This document shows positions 23,500 through 34,460 of a stretch of 64,000 nucleotides of DNA, piece by piece. Position numbers and translations under genes: made by a program. A model generated the notes under the pieces. It made no database searches and was not told where the DNA came from. It saw nothing but the letters and a program-made list of their open reading frames with translations. Source of the stretch: Sophora flavescens (lineage: Eukaryota > Streptophyta > Magnoliopsida > Fabales > Fabaceae); NCBI GenBank assembly GCA_030762895.1, contig CM061069.1, positions 83,909,048 through 83,973,047 on the forward strand, written 5' to 3'. The first letter of the stretch is position 1. Every line of letters begins with the position of its first letter.

Positions 23500-24410
23500 T
23501 GTAAATCACATACCAATGACATCCACTATCCAACATGTACGAGGCAGTCTCTGATTTATTGATGAAGAATCTGGAGCCACTTCAGGTTCACAATGTCCAA
23601 TATTTTCAGATCCGGACTGAGTTATTGATTGAGTGGCAGGGACTATCTGTAACGCATCTTGAGTGGATGACCCTATGTGAGCTACAGACTCACTCAGGGG
23701 TGGATTAATAGATGCAGGTTGGGAAGTGCTCGAATATGATTCATGTTGATTTGATGTTGATATAGTAGGAGGAACACGCCTTTTTTTTTCCGAAGCATGC
23801 CTATAATACCATTAATGTTAATAACTTTAATTCAAAAACTATAATATATAATTGTAAATGAAAGTGCAAGATATAGATATTCACATAATAACATCATCAT
23901 ATGCATAAATACAAATATTCATAGTAAACCATTTGTTAATTCACATAATATTTTGTACACCCATCAAACAAGGGTTGTTCTCCATCTCTTGCTAATTCAT
24001 AAAAATCTTCATCTACATGCCCTTCTTGAGTTACATTCGGTGTCACTCCATCCCCGCCAACCTCTACATTTGATGCAACAGGTACTTCGTTTGCATGGTG
24101 CCTATCAACTCCAAAAGCATCATTGATCATGTTCGAATAGGATCTTCAACAACCATGTTGTCTTCAACTACATTTGGAGCACTACTAGTTAAGACATTAC
24201 TAGTTTCTCCTATCCTGAGCTCCCCATGATAGTACCAAAAAGGATATCCTTCTGGGAATGGTGTACATATTAGGTGATCGTACATCACATCCTTACTCTA
24301 TCATTTCTTAAAACCACACCGTTTACAAAGGCATATCGTTTTGCCATTAACTGAACGATGTTCAAAGGCAAAATCAATAAATCCCCTAACTCCTTGCTCA
24401 TATTCAACAC
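23500..24410 (-). pseudogene. CACTA TNP2 N-terminal remnant
   Basis: In minus reading a transposase-associated zinc-binding region appears near 24440-24300 (GVRGFIDFAFEHRSVNGKTI, then CLCKRCGFKK). It is followed at 24130-23936 by NDAFGV and FYELARDGEQPLFDGCTKYY, which resembles the region before the TNP2 catalytic domain. The catalytic domain is missing. What follows is a Ser/Pro-rich linker (about 23780-23550) leading into the TNP1-like part. This order suggests a large internal deletion that joined two genes. Confidence 0.65.
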
Positions 24411-26761
24411 GAGTTCCGCTGCTTTGTGATATATGATTTATCCATTACTTGTGAATTTTCCTTCTAAATTTAAACAACGTAGTAAATGGTTAGTAAGTTA
24501 GTAACATTAATAACATACTTTGGTTAATTCAAGTAAGCATAACTCAGTTCTAATTAAGCATAGTAGGATCGGTAATGAAAAAGTACTGTAAAAGTACAAA
24601 CGAGTAACCTTAAGGAGTTACTTACATTATCAAGAATAATACATATAAGCTTGGGGCAAGTGGATGCCATATAAGCCTGGATGGGCCTAGACCCAATACA
24701 TAACTCTGGGTGTACTCTGGCAGTTGTGCTTTGGAAATGTGTTTGGTAATAATTTGTCAAATTTGTCAAATACCTAATTGCTAGCTTTGGTCAAAATCTT
24801 AAATTTGAACTACTTGACCCGATGGCACATCCAAGCTTATAAGTTATAAGGCATCAATTTCCATCTAATTCTTCCAATGCTGGACTTTCCCACTTCATAT
24901 CATACACGTGGGATTCCAACACGTCTCCCATAAAAGCTTAGCATGCCATCTTATATCTAATTCTTTGTAAATATGTTTACTGTTATATTATATCTAGCAT
25001 GCCATCTAAGGTTAGAGAGGTATTGGATTGTTCATGAATTGGATTACTCATACATTTTTAGTCATTTACATTATCAAGAATAATAAGTGCAAACTACTTA
25101 TAGTTAGCAATTTACTTACTTGAGTTACCAAAGGCAGAACTTATATTATATTCCTGCAAAATAGACAATAAATTAATTTTGAAAATTACAAAGTAGGTCT
25201 ATGAGGTCACAACTTGTTAAGCTAAATAAAGAACTGCTAAGTAATCCTTTTTCAACTTTAGATGTACATCATATGCTAGACTTATAAATCAGAGGAAATT
25301 TACCAATATATTACATCAACATTCAGTAAACAGACGTATTCATTTCCTATGGTGAACAAGTCCTTCAAGCCCTCTGCCCTTCCTAACATAGCAAAACAAC
25401 AGAAAATAATAATGGGGATCAAATAATACTTCCAACTCAATAAAGTTCCAGAAGTTACACTTTAGTGGTGAATTGCTTGTTTTCTCTTCAATTATTGTTG
25501 AGTTTGGAGTAAAGTCACACATGCATTTGTGATGAGAATCAATGGCAATGCTGGATTTTTATCCTTCAACACCAATTAGCCTAATCACACACACATATAA
25601 ATATATGAGCAGATTCAGGAAATGAAATGCTTAGTCCATAACATGACTTGCCTCAACAGATGCACTTTGTTATCATATATATATATATAATATTGAATAA
25701 ATCTTTGTATCCAATAACAACTTCAGATATGTTAGCAAAAATAATATATTGATTTTTGTACATTGATTAAGCAAACTAGATATTCAAATTACAAAGAACC
25801 GTGGCTAATTGATATTAGTTGCATCAACCATATGACAGCCTATGCCCATTTCTCTACCAACCTAGATAAATATAGCTGAGTTCAATCCAAATGCCTATGA
25901 AACTTTACTAGAAAAGTCAATTCGTTGGCAGGCTATACATAACACAAAAGGGCAGGACCACATACCATACCGCATGGAGAAGAATCATCCCAAAAGTGAC
26001 AGAAAGCAAGTATATCTGTTATTTCAAAAATAACCCCAAAAATAGAGAAGGAACATCTATACAGAATTTTTCAAAATGATGATTGAAGATTTAGCAATAA
26101 AGATTAGCACAATTTCTGATCAGGTTTAGGTTTCTAAAGAGATGTTTCTAAAGCTCAGAAATCACTTAGATGCAAACAAACAATCTATACAGAACTTTTC
26201 AAAAAACAAAAATACAAGGGCAGAGAGTGAGAACCTCAAGTGGTTCGAACCTTCAAGTGGAACGAAACTCATCAAGTGGAACAAACCTTCAAGTTGAAAT
26301 CCAAGTACCTTCGCTAATTGAAATCACTCTGTCAGTTCATCGAGAATTTGATATCAAACTTGAACTAATTTAAAAACCTAAATAGCTAACAACCTAGATT
26401 GAAATATGAAGAAGAAGAAGACATCGGAACCTAGATTGAACGATGAATGTGGCGAGAAGCTATGAGGCAACGACGAGCTATGAGAGCGGCAACAAGCTAG
26501 GGTTCAGAAATTGTTAACCCGCGTGAATTAATTGTGAAACCTGTGGGAATAGAAATTTAGATTAATTTAGGGGCGGTTGATCACAAACCGCCTCGAAGGT
26601 AACAATAATTGTGGCGGTTTAACTTAAAGCCACCTCTAAAATTAAATTAATTGAGGCGTTTAATAAAACCGACACAATCCTAGATGTCTAAATTTTAACC
26701 GTCGGCAGTTCCTTAAACCGCCACAATATTTTCGCCACTGTTCACTCATTTTCAAGTAGTG

Positions 26762-28030
26762 GCCGGAGATACCTCCACATTAGAGGGGAAGACATGTACC
26801 TCCTCCTGGAAAGGGAAAGACCCATTATAGATACTTCCTTCTGGGAATGGGAAGGTAGTGGGATGCCATTGCATTCGTCATGAGCTCGTAGACTTAAAGT
26901 TGAGTAATTAAATAAAAAGAGACTTGGATGATAGATTGAGCTTATTTGACACAAGAGATGTCCTTTGTATGATTTAGTTTATGTTATGCGTAATGTTATT
27001 GATGGATTATTAATTTCTTTTTCTTTTTTCTTTTTTTTTTGATGAATTTCATGATATTGAATTAATATTCATTAATTTAAAGAAAATATTTTGACTTATA
27101 TTTTTTTGAAAATAAATGGGTACCATGGATAAATTTCCGGCTACCACACCGACTGAGAACAACACTATTTTACGAACTCTTTATTGAATTGTTTTAATTC
27201 ACTGGGATTATAAATCTCATTGAATTGTTATATTTGGTTAGTATTATGTTCAATAAGGAGCCATTTGTGGCCAGAACCGTATTATTTTAGTTTATCGTTG
27301 GGTTATTTTTAGTTGACACCCGGGTTTTGAGGCAATTAATTTTATTTATGTAAGGATTATCTTACGAATGTTTATTTTAAAATTATTGAGGTATTTTCAA
27401 ACATATAATTTGTGAAAATTTTATTGGAGTTTTATGCCTTATTAAATGTTTTAAAGAATTTTTTTACATTTTTTGTTGAGTTACTAATGTAACGAAGTAA
27501 CGAAAGGCGGAAGGGGGTAGTATCTTCGAAATATGAAATTAAAATTGTCGAGGTGGGAGACCTCATTAAATAACCACAAACAAGACCCAAAGATGTGATA
27601 ATGATATTTTTATGTTAATGTGTTTCCTCTTATGAATGAGACATGAGTTATGAGTATGGAATGATTGTGTAAGTCATTCAAATCCAATATAACACCTATA
27701 GGTACATAAGAAATGTATTGAATCGATTCGATCGCAACTTCGAATATGGAATTCAAATGTATCAAAAAGGAAATCATAAGTATTCCTTGGATGGGAAAGG
27801 GGTCCTTGTATGTTTTTTCTGTGAGAATGTATATATGATTTATGGTATTTGGTAATGACTTGTTGAGTTGTACAATATGTTTATGTGTGTGGGAATGAAT
27901 TTTATACTTATTTCACACTTAATTATATGTTGTAGGTTCAAGTAAAATATTTATGGAACATTTCATTCCAGTCTTGAGTTGGAGTCACCGGAAACCCTTA
28001 GATGTCATGTCATATGGAGAGTGTGCTATT
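26762..28030 (+). other. Right half of the LTR-like sequence, AT-rich
   Basis: It resumes the GAGGGGAAGACATGTACC-type repeat interrupted by the CACTA element (to about 26860). AT-rich DNA without a recognised gene follows. Confidence 0.4.
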
Positions 28031-28109
28031 GGGTCAATGCCGACTTTTTGGCCTCTATAGTGTAATTTGGATATAAATTTACCCGGACTAGTGTAGGTTC
28101 AAAAGTTTT

Positions 28110-28470
28110 TACCAATAAGGAATAAGCTGCCAACTGGGTTGGAGACTTTCAAAAGTGAAGTCAGTAAACCTAGAGTGTAAAACATTAAAATATATTTTTA
28201 GGAAAGTTTCCAACCCAGTTGGCGACTTGCATTAAAAAATGTTTTTTTGTTAATTAAAGGGAAGTTGCCAACTAAGTTGGTGACTTGCATTTTATGTGTG
28301 TGTGTATAAAATGCAACTCGGTTGGCAACTTGCATGAATTTGATTTCAACACACATTTTATGTGTGTGTGTGTGTGTTTTATCAAAAATAGAAGTCACCA
28401 ACTAGGTTGCCAACTTGCACGAAATTATTTTAAAATAATGAAAGTTGCCAATAGGGTTGGCAACTTGCTT
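28110..28470. repeat. Array of AGTTGCCAAC...GTTGGCAACT dyads
   Basis: Six imperfect dyads lie near 28128, 28205, 28263, 28311, 28392 and 28442. Each consists of GTTGCCAACT, two to four bases, then GTTGGCAACTTGC or variants. A (GT)n run interrupts the array at about 28355-28378. A TATA-like TATATATAG lies at 28542-28550, so this may be the U3 of an unrecognised LTR. Confidence 0.75.
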
Positions 28471-28854
28471 GAACCCTTGTGCAAGTCACATATCCAGTAT
28501 ATATACAACTTGGTTGTTGTATTACTCCTCTTTTGCCTCATTATATATAGGACTTCGAGTGTGCCATTTGAAATGCATTGAACACTTGAATTTTTCTCGA
28601 AGCGAAGAAAGGTTGTTTGGATTAATTTTGTTGAAGTGGTGTATATGTTTAAATTATTTTACTTGAGATATAGTTGTTATTTCTAAAACTTAATATATTT
28701 TGTATCTTCATATCTAATTGTGACGTTTGTTTTTTTTATTACCAGATGTCATCACAAAGTGTTCATGATTGTCCTGAGATTAGAAACAATGTCAGTAGCT
28801 TACCCCAAAAAGAAAATAAAAGAAACATGTCATTGAATTTAGTGAAGAGGAAGA

Positions 28855-29207
28855 CTACGAGATACATGATGAAGGGTTTGGTGGATTGGGTGGAGGAGGT
28901 GAAGGAAGTTGATCAGGTGAAGGTGGATCAGGTTGAGGAGGTTGGTTATGCTGCTCTGTGTTTGGTAATATAGATTGCTCAGTGTCAGGAATTGGCAGTG
29001 GAATAACTATCACCAAAGGGTTCCGAAGGTGTGACATCACCTTGCAGTTTGCGAAAAGGAAATATGGTCTCATGAAATGTAACATCTCTAGAAACAAAAA
29101 ACTTTTTGCTTTGCATATCATACAATCTATAGCCCTTGTAGCCTTGTGGATAACCAACAAAAATAGCTAGCTTTGCTCGGGGAGTGAACTTATTTCAAGT
29201 TGAAAGC
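28855..29207 (-). pseudogene. Copia integrase C-terminal fragment
   Basis: In minus reading it contains FTPRAKLAIFVGYPQGYKGY followed by RLYDMQSKKFFVSRDVTFHE, a hallmark of the copia integrase tail, then a Pro-rich stretch (residues PPQPDPPSPDQLPSPPPP). Its upstream partner resumes at 30472 across the retroposon insertion. It ends near 28855 without the expected reverse transcriptase. Confidence 0.8.
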
Positions 29208-29287
29208 GTAAAAAGAGAGGGAGTCTCTCTATTTGATACCTCTCTCCTAGTGAGCCTTGCTCTGCTAGGGTTTCCCCATGCACTGTC

Positions 29288-29974
29288 ATGGAGCTCTCTC
29301 CTCCCTTTGTGGAGATTTGCTCCCCCATCTATGGGGGTTTACTGGTAGGAACCCAACCTCCCCTTCCATCAGCTGTAAGATCCCTTCCTCTCTCCCATAT
29401 CAGCACCCAACCCCCTTTGACGCCCCTTCGCCTCTTTCGTTCGATGCAAACCACTGCAGGTTCACTTCCTTCCGCCAACAATGTCCGCCCCCATTTTCAA
29501 ATCCCAGATCCACCACCCTGGCTCCACCGTACTCTCAAGCTATCAGTCATGGACCCATATCCCAACCCGCCTCCACCAACTCCATGGCCAGATCTTTGTT
29601 TCTTAACAGAGACTAGCCTTCTCCATGGTGGTTTGTTCCCCATCGACCCCCATTTCACTCCGGCTTCCACCAAGGTGCGTCCCTCTACCGACTTGCGATC
29701 GACACCGGCTGTACGCCCACCACCCGAACCACCGCCACTGAATAGAGTAAGCACTCTGCTGGGCACAGATGACCACACATGCCACAACGACTCCATGTCT
29801 CAACAAACCGAGGCGGCTCCCTCTCCTCCTGAACAGTTCGTCCTTCGGCCTCCTCCAAAACCACCCGACAAAGGTATAATTTATCATTTCTGGGGTCTTT
29901 CTGTTGTGGCCTTTGTTGGGTCCCTTTTTGTGCAGGTTGGTTCTAGATTATGTTGGGGCAAAGAATGCTTCTGA
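29288..29974 (+). CDS. Pro-rich 228-codon ORF in the retroposon (unrecognised)
   Basis: The frame starts MELSPPFVEICSPIYGG close to the 5' end of the inserted unit and runs with many Pro and Ser residues (PDPPPWLHR, PNPPPPTPWPDLC, PPEPPPLNR). It then ends in a hydrophobic stretch (FWGLSVVAFVGSLFVQV), which may be read-through into non-coding DNA. An opposite-strand frame overlaps part of it. A low-complexity Pro-rich frame can stay open by chance in C-rich DNA, so a real protein is uncertain. The position suits an ORF1 of a LINE-like element. Confidence 0.3.
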   Translation: MELSPPFVEICSPIYGGLLVGTQPPLPSAVRSLPLSHISTQPPLTPLRLFRSMQTTAGSLPSANNVRPHFQIPDPPPWLHRTLKLSVMDPYPNPPPPTPWPDLCFLTETSLLHGGLFPIDPHFTPASTKVRPSTDLRSTPAVRPPPEPPPLNRVSTLLGTDDHTCHNDSMSQQTEAAPSPPEQFVLRPPPKPPDKGIIYHFWGLSVVAFVGSLFVQVGSRLCWGKECF

Positions 29975-30036
29975 AATGATTGAGAAAAAGTCCTAAAACT
30001 CAGTTTTTTGGAAAACCGTAGTGTGTAGATACTCTG

Positions 30037-30414
30037 GTGGCTGATTCCGACTTTAGTATCCTCTCCATTCTCCAATTGGTTTCTGATCAAAGGGTTACTT
30101 GGGACACTTCTGAGACCACCTATAGTCGAACTGAGCCTAAAGAAGCCAAAGAAATGATCCATAACTGGATAAGCATTAAGACTGTGGTATCTCATCTTTT
30201 CTTTGCCCGTAACCGAGTGAGGAATAAATTGCTAGGCTGGGTGTTTGGATATAGTATTCGGCTTGATGTCCCTATGTTTTCTGCACAATCTGTGTGTTTT
30301 AGTGTTGTTGAGTTGGTTGGCTTAACTTCTAGAGTTAGCTCCCACATTTGGATGGGGAATGCCCCTATCCTGTTTGATCAACTTGATTGTAATGATCCTT
30401 CTTTTATCAATTGA
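30037..30414 (+). CDS. 125-codon ORF at 3' end of the retroposon (unrecognised)
   Basis: The frame starts MADSDFSILSILQLVSDQRV and runs to a stop 30 bases before the poly(A) tail. It has ordinary amino-acid composition, with blocks such as AKEMIHNWISIKTVVSHLFF and WMGNAPILFDQLD. I do not recognise the family. It could be the end of a larger protein whose first part is truncated, or a transduced host fragment. Confidence 0.35.
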   Translation: MADSDFSILSILQLVSDQRVTWDTSETTYSRTEPKEAKEMIHNWISIKTVVSHLFFARNRVRNKLLGWVFGYSIRLDVPMFSAQSVCFSVVELVGLTSRVSSHIWMGNAPILFDQLDCNDPSFIN

Positions 30415-30471
30415 ATGAAGTTGTTTCCCTTCAACAACAAAAAAAAAAAGAACTTATTTCTGGTTGAAGGC

Positions 30472-31625
30472 AATGTAGCAGCAAAGGACAAACAACCAAA
30501 AGTTCTCAAGGACCTATATAATCAGGTTCTGCACCACCATGAAGAATCTCATATCAGGACTTGTTGTTCAGAACAGGTGAAGGCAACCTGTTGATCAGAT
30601 AAGCAGATGTGGTAACACAGTCTCCCCAAAATATGATTGGAACCTTAGACTGAAAAAGGAGGGCTCGGGCAACATTTAGAAAGTGATGATGCTTCCTCTC
30701 AATTACAAAATTTTGTTCAGGGTGCTCAACACATGAGAATTGATGCAATGCACCTTCAGTTTGAAGGAAATTAGTGAAGATAACTCTTTAGTCAGACCTC
30801 AAATATTTAATGGAGACAGCAAATTGTGTCTTAACATAACTGAAAAATTTGATAATTGCAGTAGAGGCCTCTGATTTGGTTTTGAGCAAGTAAATCCATG
30901 TGTACCGAGAACAATCATCCACCAAAGTCAAGAAATACCTCTTCCCATTATAGGTTGAGTGGCCATAGGGTCCCCAAATGTTACAATGCAATAAAGTAAA
31001 ATTTGAATCAGAAATGTGATTATGAGAAGGAAATGTCAATCTTCTAAATTTAGCAAGAGGACATATTTGGCATAAAGAAGAATTAAACTAAAGATATGTC
31101 AAAAGGAACTTTATTACTCAATATTCTCAACACTTTATCAGAAATGTGAGCAAATCTTGAATGCCATATAGTAGCATTATTACAAGCAGGATGATTAATC
31201 TGTGTAACAATAGAATTGGATACTATTATATCTAAAGGAATACAACCAGTTTTACATTGTGTAATATGAGAATTAGAAAAAATGTCTTTGAAGGTCAGTA
31301 CATATAAGTCTTCAAGGAGTTCACCCTTGCCAATCTTCTTGCAGTTGTGCACCTCCTGAATTAAAAAATAGGTTTTGAAAAAAGTAATAGACAGAGAATT
31401 ATCATAGCAATGCACTAATAAATAACAAATTGAATGTAAAGTGTGGAATGTAAAGTACATTGTGTAACACAAGATCATGTGCCAAGGTAACAGTGCCAAT
31501 AGCATTTACAGGAACAACACTCTTATTAGGCAAGGTAACATATTTATTGTTAACATGTTTATAAGAAGTAAAAGACCATAAAGAACAAGCTATATGAGCA
31601 CTTGCACCAGAATCAACTGTCCAAG
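30472..31625 (-). pseudogene. Copia protease to integrase core remnant
   Basis: In minus reading it begins with WTVDSGASAHIAC (aspartic protease active site, about 31625-31590). The GAG-pre-integrase region follows at 31505-31083 (NATIWHSRFAHISDKVLRIL, containing the HxRxxH-like start of the zinc region). The integrase core is at 31039-30788 (TLVDDCSRYTWIYLLKTKSE), continuing at 30748-30554 (FWGDCVTTSAYLINRLPSPV). A FGCLSFAATLP block precedes the retroposon junction. Stops and frameshifts separate the blocks. Confidence 0.82.
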
Positions 31626-31653
31626 ATTACAACAACAACCAAGCCTTATCCCA

Positions 31654-31854
31654 CTAGGTGGGGTCGGCTACATGGATCATACGACGCCATAATGTTCTAT
31701 CATGAATCATGTCAATAGTTAAATCATTGGCCTCCAAATATTTCTTAAGAGTTTCTCCTATAGTTTTTCTTGGCGTACCTCTGCCTCTAGCTATTGGATT
31801 GCCCTCCACCTGATCCACTCTCCTTACTACAGAATCTAAAGGTCTCCTCCATAT
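31654..31854 (-). pseudogene. C-terminal end of the RTE LINE protein
   Basis: In minus reading WRRPLDSVVRRVDQVEGNPI, then GTPRKTIGETLKKYLEANDL and LWRRMIHVADPT, is the usual plant RTE C-terminus. It joins the RLRWFGH block at 36981 if the LTR element and one ATGCC copy are ignored. Confidence 0.85.
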
Positions 31855-31859
31855 ATGCC
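31855..31859. repeat. Target duplication ATGCC, left copy
   Basis: ATGCC directly precedes the LTR start at 31860 and is repeated at 36977-36981. Confidence 0.92.
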
Positions 31860-33036
31860 TGAACGCGTTGTTGCGCACGCGCCAAAAAGCGAGCGGTTTA
31901 CAAAAATATGTAGATAGGGAATGACAACTCGAGTATCGTCTCACAAGGACTCTTGGATTGCTATTATCAAAAAAGTCAGATTTTGGGGGGTTTTGGATTT
32001 GAATTTAAACAAAGAAAACAAAGCAGAAAATAATGCAAACTAAGAATTATCAAATAGCTAAGAAACGATTAACCTACTGTTCTCGGTTTCCCACTATCCT
32101 TGGTTCATATAAATCCAAGCCCTAAGCAGATTCTAATCCCCTTTCGGTTGTAGCAACAATTAACAAACGAAATCGCTACTACGGATGTATGTTCCTATTC
32201 CCGAAATAACAAACGGGTTTAAGCCCTCATGAACTAAACGAACATGAATGAACACACGCGAAATAACAAACGCGATTAAGTATAGGAACATAACATCACC
32301 GAAATGAATCAACACAACACTATACACTCCTGAAATAACAAACAGAAACATGTAGCATCGCATTGAAAAGAGAATAGCAAACCAAACAGGAAATACAGAA
32401 CCTCAAGTGTAATTGAAACCAATCACAGTAGATTAATCTAGGAGACTAGCTCTCCATTACAGAAATGAACACAAAAGAGAAGAAAAGAAATTGAACTACT
32501 GAAACTACTACTACTAAAACTAACTCCTACTCTGACAAACTTCTCAGTTCTGCCTGAAACAGACTTATATACTACTTCTGGATTCCGCGGATTTGCGAGG
32601 CGAACACTGTCTCGCGAGGCGAATATCATGAACAGTCTGCATCGTTTGGTCTTCTCGCGAGGCGAAGTACGGCTCGCGTGGCGAGGAATGGAAAAGTCAT
32701 GGCTTCTGGTCTTCAGTCTCGCGAGGCGAATCTTCTATTCACGGGGCGACACAGAAAGGTTGCGAATTTTCTGGCACAGTCACCTTCAGGTTCGCGAGGC
32801 GAATGCCTACTCGCGGGGCGAAAGCTCCAGATTTATTTCTTTTTATTAACCTGAAAACAGAAAATGGCATAAGTGCTTTATTTGACTCTAAAACAACTAA
32901 ATTAACCTAAAAATACTTTACAAACTCAAAATACTGCTTAAAGACAATCGAGTCTAATTTGGGCGAAAATGATATAAAATTAGCACAAAGCCAAGGTTTT
33001 TCTAGTTATAAAACTAGATTAGCCAGAGGCTGATCA
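31860..33036 (-). repeat. 3' LTR of the young element
   Basis: In plus reading it begins TGAACGCG and ends GGCTGATCA. The TATA box complement is at 32564-32571, and TCGCGAGGCGAA-type repeats lie at about 32592-32822. The first eight bases differ most from the other LTR (TGAACGCG against TGGTCGCG). Confidence 0.93.
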
Positions 33037-34460
33037 AAATACCCCAAACTTAAACTTTGCTTGTCCCCAAGCAAACTAAAACTTAAAAAACTTAAAAAGA
33101 CTCAAGACATGGCAAGCTTAAGGACTCAATCAACTTTGCACAAATTTCAAGCAATTTACCAAAATAATTTTCCTTTCAATGTTCCCCCTTTCAAACCAAG
33201 CAATCCCCACAATCATTCATTCTGAACATTTGAGAATTTAATCATTCAAACAATCATTAATCTAAGAAGGGGATCCAAGTTACACACAAGAGGGAGATCA
33301 CCAAATTCAAACAACTGCCTTCCTCACAAGGGTATTTAGTGTTTCACTCATTCGCTCAGTTTGTTCAGGCTAACAACAATTCACTCAATTTCACTTTTAA
33401 GAAGCACTTCCCATAAATTTGATTTTCATCTCAAAATGATTCCCACAGAAAACACGCATGCAACATCAAAAGGTCTTTTATGGGTTGTAATGGGGCCTGG
33501 CTAAGGGTAGGATATACAAAGGTACTAGGCTGAAGACCCTAGGAACTAAGAGAGCATGAAGCAGTTTTATACATTGAATTTCCACTCAAGTTCCTTTTCC
33601 ATTTTTTCTTCTTTTTTTTTTTTTTTTTGCCTTGGGTGACTGCAGTCATTTCTTCTAATACTTTTATTTTTTTTCATTTTTACACTTTGCTTTTCTTTTC
33701 TTTTTTTTCTTTTTTTTCTTTTTCTGCTTTTCTTTTCTTTCCCTTTTTTTCCAACCTTTTTATTATATTTTTTTTCTTTTTCTCAATCCCAAACACATTA
33801 CACCTTGTAGCCACCCCAACTTAGTTTCTTGCAACCATACTCTTACTAAGGATCCATGCTCTCCTAATCCTAAGATCGGGTTAACATGGTTTTCCAGATT
33901 TTAAGCTCATAACATAAGGTCATCAAGAATTAACAGTCTAATTAGGCTCAAAAGGCTAACTAGGGAACATGCATCAGGGATGGTTATTTTAGGCTAAGTA
34001 GTTATTTACAAAGAAAATGCCTAAATCATTTTAAGCAAACATATAAACATGCAAACCATAAAGAGATTCAAGCAAATTCAGGAAAGTGCAACTTAAAAGT
34101 GATACACACAGTTAAAAACATGTTGGAGGCTCAAATCCTCACCTAGACATTTTTGCAAATTGTTTGACAGAGATTCTATCCCTAGTGTGTGCTTCCTATC
34201 ACCCCAAACTTATTATAAATCATGCCATCATAACAGAATATCTCAAAGTTCAGTTTTCAATCACATGGGGATCACTTTTCAAAAACAATTTTTTTTTTCA
34301 GCCTAGGGGGAATCATCACATCAATCATGCAATCAATCTGTGCAAATTCAATCAAAATCTAGCAACTTGCCAACAAAAGACTCAACACAACTCCTGAGCT
34401 TCTCAAATTATTCAGGAGCTTTATTGAAAACAAAATAGAAATAAAGCAAGGAAAAGAAAA
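33037..34460 (-). other. Non-coding 3' region of the young element
   Basis: No gene supported. In minus reading it is the stretch between the ORF and the 3' LTR. It contains a 180-base T-rich run on the plus strand (about 33600-33785), giving a purine-rich RNA strand. The layout parallels the Athila-like array, where a similar run lies in the same place. Confidence 0.7.

Larger units (their letters stand above)
21493..26761 (-). mobile_element. CACTA (En/Spm) DNA transposon, internally deleted
   Basis: The element starts CACTACAAAAAAAT and ends TTTTCAAGTAGTG, an inverted CACTA terminus pair. Both ends carry subterminal dyads of the form GCGGCGGTTT...AAACCGCCGC: four or five at 21518-21740 and four at 26570-26735. 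In known CACTA elements such subterminal repeats are transposase-binding sites. Minus-strand remnants of transposase genes lie inside, but the catalytic TNP2 core was not found. The three bases on either side (AAC and GCC) do not match, so the target duplication has decayed. Confidence 0.85.
29208..30449 (+). mobile_element. Poly(A)-tailed retroposon inserted in the copia integrase
   Basis: It is flanked by near-identical 22-base sequences (29186-29207 and 30450-30471; 19 of 22 match by eye) that form part of the copia coding frame. It ends in a run of A after CCCTTCAACAACAA. Both are signs of LINE-type retroposition. Inside are a Pro-rich 228-codon frame (29288-29974) and a 125-codon frame (30037-30414). 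Neither matches a family I recognise, and no reverse transcriptase is present, so it is non-autonomous or 5'-truncated. Confidence 0.7.

Noticed and set aside
28674..28973. 99-codon plus-strand frame with a splice-like site before MSSQSVHDC
   Set aside because: It runs antisense into the copia integrase tail and has no recognisable domain.
29497..29796. Gly-rich minus-strand frame
   Set aside because: It is the antisense of the Pro-rich frame; low complexity alone keeps it open.
32160..32849. Frames repeated identically at 36100-36789
   Set aside because: They lie in the two LTR copies of the young element and reflect duplication, not genes.
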